A stretch of 64,000 nucleotides of DNA from Magnolia sinica (Eukaryota > Streptophyta > Magnoliopsida > Magnoliales > Magnoliaceae): assembly GCF_029962835.1 (NCBI RefSeq), contig NC_080584.1, forward strand, positions 83,976,862 to 84,040,861, read 5' to 3'. Each line of letters opens with the position of its first letter. Position 1 is the first letter of the stretch. Shown piece by piece: positions 61,901 to 64,000 of the stretch. The notes beneath the pieces were generated by a model. It worked only from the letters and a program-made list of their open reading frames with translations. It was not told the origin of the DNA and searched no databases. The position numbers and the translations under genes are program-made.

Positions 61901-63517
61901 AAGATTTACGCCATCTCTCTTTCTTCTAGTGGCTTAACTAGTGAGTGGGCAGGGCAACTTCATGATTAGTGCAACATTGGGAATCAGTGAATTGGCTTTT
62001 CGTTCTCCCCATACAATGTGCTCGGCGTTTCTCTCTCATTTACAATGGGCTCGGCATGTGAAATATCCAAGCCGTCCATCAGGTGGACCTCACTATTTAG
62101 ATGCTACTGCCCAACAAAGATAAAGGTGGTTCATTGTGTAAGTGAGCGGGGACATTGGAAATATGTTTACGGGTTAGAAAACTCTTGTTGAGTTTTTGAC
62201 AACCGTACATTTGTTCAGTTAATTTTGACTCACATGACTAGTGGACGAACCTGATTCTTGGTATGGGAAATATTCCAATAGGCACCCTTTTGATGGATGG
62301 CTTGGATAATGTGCATATTCACCATGCTGGCATATGTGGTAGCATCTGGATTGGATGACTTGAATACATGTGGGCTTAAGATTGCTTTTTAAAAGTTTCA
62401 ACAACAAAGCTAATGGTTGTTTCTTTCCTTCCTTTTTTTTTTTTTAAATTTTTATTATTGTTATTTTTTTTTAAATATGTGGAAGTGGCACGAAACATTT
62501 GTGTCATGGCTGAAGGAAGCCAAATGGAGCAGAATGCGAATTGCACCGTCCATAGATGAATATATCCAGACCGGCATGATCTCCGTTGCTGCACATACTA
62601 TTCTTCTTCCCGCAATTTATTTGATGAGCCCAAGGTTATCAAAATGCCTGATCAGGCAATCCGACACTCAAATTATTACAAAGCTTCTCATGGTTATAAC
62701 ACGACTACTGAATGACATGCAAAGCTACCAGGTAAACAAGCATTTTCATCAAACTAATAACAAGTAAAAGGCGTGTGTGCCACAATTGGCAGATGTGATA
62801 TAAAAGTGGTAACTGATTTGAGAGACTAGATTACTTAAAATTTCAACTAAATTGTCTTTCTATCATTCACCATAAAAATCTCATTTCCAAGCTCACTTTC
62901 AGAAGGAAGAAGCGGATGGGAAGATGAATATTGTACTTCTATACATGAAGGAGAACCCAGAAGCCAATATTGAATACTCAATATCTAGTATAAGAAAGAT
63001 ACTCGATGTGAAGAAGAAAGAGTTGCTTGAACTTGTTCTAATGGATGAGTTCAACTACATGCCCAAAGCATGCAAACGACTCCATTTGTTTTGCTTAAAA
63101 GTATTTCAGATGTTCTTCAACTCCAGCAATGGGTACGACTCTCCAACTGAGAAGCATGATGACATCAACAAAGCAATTTACAACCCTTTAACAGTGCAAG
63201 TTCAATACTCACTCCAGCAAGAAACTGTCCAAGATCACCATGGATCAATGAAGGACAATGCAAGTATCAAGCCCTCAATTGCTGGATGTTTCCCAGATCA
63301 TGGTAGCAAAATATCTACCCTAAGAAAAATGACCCGATTGGGTCGGGAAGATTGGTGCAAAAGATTTCACTCTATGTTGCCACGTTATATAGACATCAAA
63401 CCATTCAGAAACAGAAGCTTGATCCTTGGTCGTCAAGTCCCTTTGAAATTTCAGTTAAGATCATACCATAGGATATTAATGCCTTGTAGTGTGGCTAAAC
63501 CTGTATTTTGGTCATAA
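53516..63517 (+). CDS. TPS: Terpene synthase, TPS-e/f type, geranyllinalool/linalool synthase-like (12 exons)
   Basis: Exons: 53516-53822, 56054-56243, 56578-56795, 56920-57043, 58313-58428, 58904-59130, 60382-60497, 60579-60677, 61228-61443, 61547-61676, 62486-62731, 62903-63517. All introns are GT-AG, phases agree, and the sum is 2,604 bases (867 codons plus stop); linalool synthase and AtTPS04 are 870-880 residues, and Clarkia LIS also has 12 exons. Residues 28-34 are SAYDTAW; QSPSAT follows in the middle domain. KDSLSFRILRMNGY stands where class II enzymes carry DxDD, so no protonation-initiated activity is expected. The class I site has DDFFD (517-521) and NDMQSYQKE (657-665, across the exon 11/12 junction), binding Mg-diphosphate. 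Only 27 residues precede SAYDTAW, so a plastid transit peptide is unlikely. Likely substrate is GGPP (geranyllinalool, precursor of the homoterpene TMTT), or GPP/FPP giving linalool/nerolidol; sequence alone does not decide. The C-terminus runs about 13 residues past that of AtTPS04. Confidence 0.9.
54268..54640. repeat. Foldback MITE-like element in intron 1 of the terpene synthase
   Basis: The ends are inverted copies: GGGGGCCACCATGATGCATG at the left and the complement of CGCATCGTGGTGGGCCCC at the right. The arms extend inward about 170 bp each at roughly 80% identity, including matching blocks around GAGCCCAAAAATG and GTAGATCCAAAT. There is no coding sequence between the arms. The target duplication is unclear. 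Related arms occur at many places in the window. Confidence 0.75.
55895..55969. repeat. (TC)37 microsatellite near the intron 1 acceptor
   Basis: A perfect TC run of about 75 bp ends roughly 84 bp before exon 2 of the terpene synthase. It is a pyrimidine tract of the kind that mutates in length quickly. Confidence 0.95.
57170..57335. repeat. A-rich AAAAG low-complexity tract in intron 4
   Basis: Purine-only and AAAAG-like repeats with a short AAAT run fill this part of intron 4. No function is evident. It stands about 125 bp from a minus-strand LINE RNase H fragment. Confidence 0.8.
57459..57722 (-). mobile_element. LINE RNase H fragment in intron 4, antisense to the host gene
   Basis: The 87-codon frame reads KLNVDGLSRGDLGEGGRVGV, then GRDFQGKIIFASH and AESQAILDGL, which is the N-terminal half of the RNase H domain at the end of plant L1 ORF2. 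The rest of the LINE is not visible. It lies in reverse orientation to the terpene synthase and does not disturb any exon. Confidence 0.75.
61379..61393 (+). other. Codons for the DDFFD metal-binding motif
   Basis: The five codons GAT GAT TTC TTT GAT encode the aspartate-rich motif of class I terpene synthases in exon 9. It binds the Mg2+ cluster that triggers diphosphate loss. It is intact. Confidence 0.95.
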
Positions 63518-63611
63518 GACACTGGTTGAATTAGGCTTTTTACATGAAGATTGTACTGTTGGGTACTCTTGTAGTATGGCTTTAGTTCTATTTCAAATTT
63601 CCTATTGTAAT

Positions 63612-63617
63612 AATAAA
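63612..63617 (+). terminator. Polyadenylation signal of the terpene synthase
   Basis: A canonical AATAAA lies 95 bp after the TAA stop codon, a normal distance for a plant 3' UTR. Confidence 0.65.
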
Positions 63618-64000
63618 GAGTTCAACCTTTTCTAAATAGAGTGGGAGTTGTATTTGTTATAGCCTACATGGTGATGGTTTGGTTTCTTATGTTGCTGTAC
63701 TGTAGAGCATTTGTTTTGTTCAGTATAAATAGGTAAGTTTGAATAGTCAGTGATGCTTCATGATCACCATGCTTATTTTATGTCTTCTTAATGTTAGCCT
63801 CTAATCCTAAATAAATAAAAATATTGGGAACTACATAGTTAATAAATGTTTTAAAAATCCAAATATTATCGATAAATAAGCACTTTGTGAGGACAAACCT
63901 CTTCTTCTTCTTTAGTTATTTTCTAGAATCATTTTACCATGTTTATGTGATCATTTCTAATGATCGAATTATGAGGTTACTGAGCAAAGGGGTGTTAGCC
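63618..64000. other. Downstream flank of the terpene synthase
   Basis: AT-rich sequence with no gene or mobile-element signature that I can support. Confidence 0.5.

Noticed and set aside
62904-63517. Separate short gene at the end of the window
   Set aside because: It is the last exon of the terpene synthase: the NDxxSxxxE motif is completed across the junction with exon 11.

Overview
This is nuclear DNA of a flowering plant. It has spliced genes with GT-AG introns, plant LTR retrotransposons (Athila-like and Tekay-like Ty3/gypsy, Sirevirus-like and other Ty1/copia), L1-type LINEs whose ORF2 ends in RNase H, a CACTA terminus and many microsatellites. The terpene synthase is of the plant TPS-e/f type. 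An early-diverging lineage such as a magnoliid fits the repeat-rich context and the style of the abundant foldback repeat, but this is a guess from pattern and was not tested.

Layout. 1-1,440: 3' end and truncated LTR of a Sirevirus-like Ty1/copia fossil. 1,441-13,928: Athila-like Ty3/gypsy fossil on the minus strand with two ~2.4-kb LTRs about 2% apart; a 334-bp piece of a second unit (primer-binding site and leader) abuts its left LTR, so this is a partial tandem. 13,929-19,630: 3' part of a Tekay/Del-like Ty3/gypsy fossil with a long LTR. 19,631-24,685: a mosaic of broken host gene pieces, all on the plus strand with introns kept (a B-type CDK, the ESCRT-III protein SNF7/VPS32, starch synthase 4, a plastid sigma factor and one unidentified exon), followed by a CACTA transposon terminus. 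25,465-43,480: a large direct duplication in which a repeat (R) and a Ty1/copia fossil (C) occur in the order R1-C1-R2-R3-C2-R4; a 4.36-kb LINE with a target-site duplication sits inside C2. 43,840-43,970: a 41-bp minisatellite. 44,166-52,080: an almost full-length minus-strand LINE split by a solo Athila-type LTR. 53,516-63,517: the only intact host gene, a 12-exon terpene synthase.

The terpene synthase reads through as 867 codons with all eleven introns in consistent phase. It has the class I metal-binding motifs DDFFD and NDMQSYQKE, lacks the class II DxDD motif and has no room for a plastid transit peptide before its SAYDTAW motif. It most resembles geranyllinalool/linalool synthases (TPS-f). 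Its introns hold a foldback element, a LINE RNase H piece and a long TC repeat.

Most of the rest is fossil mobile DNA layered by insertion into insertion. The points most worth a second look are the multi-gene fragment mosaic next to the CACTA end, the tandem Athila structure, a hairpin plus B-box-like motif conserved beside the Athila primer-binding site, and arrays of short palindromes upstream of the TATA box in two unrelated LTR families.
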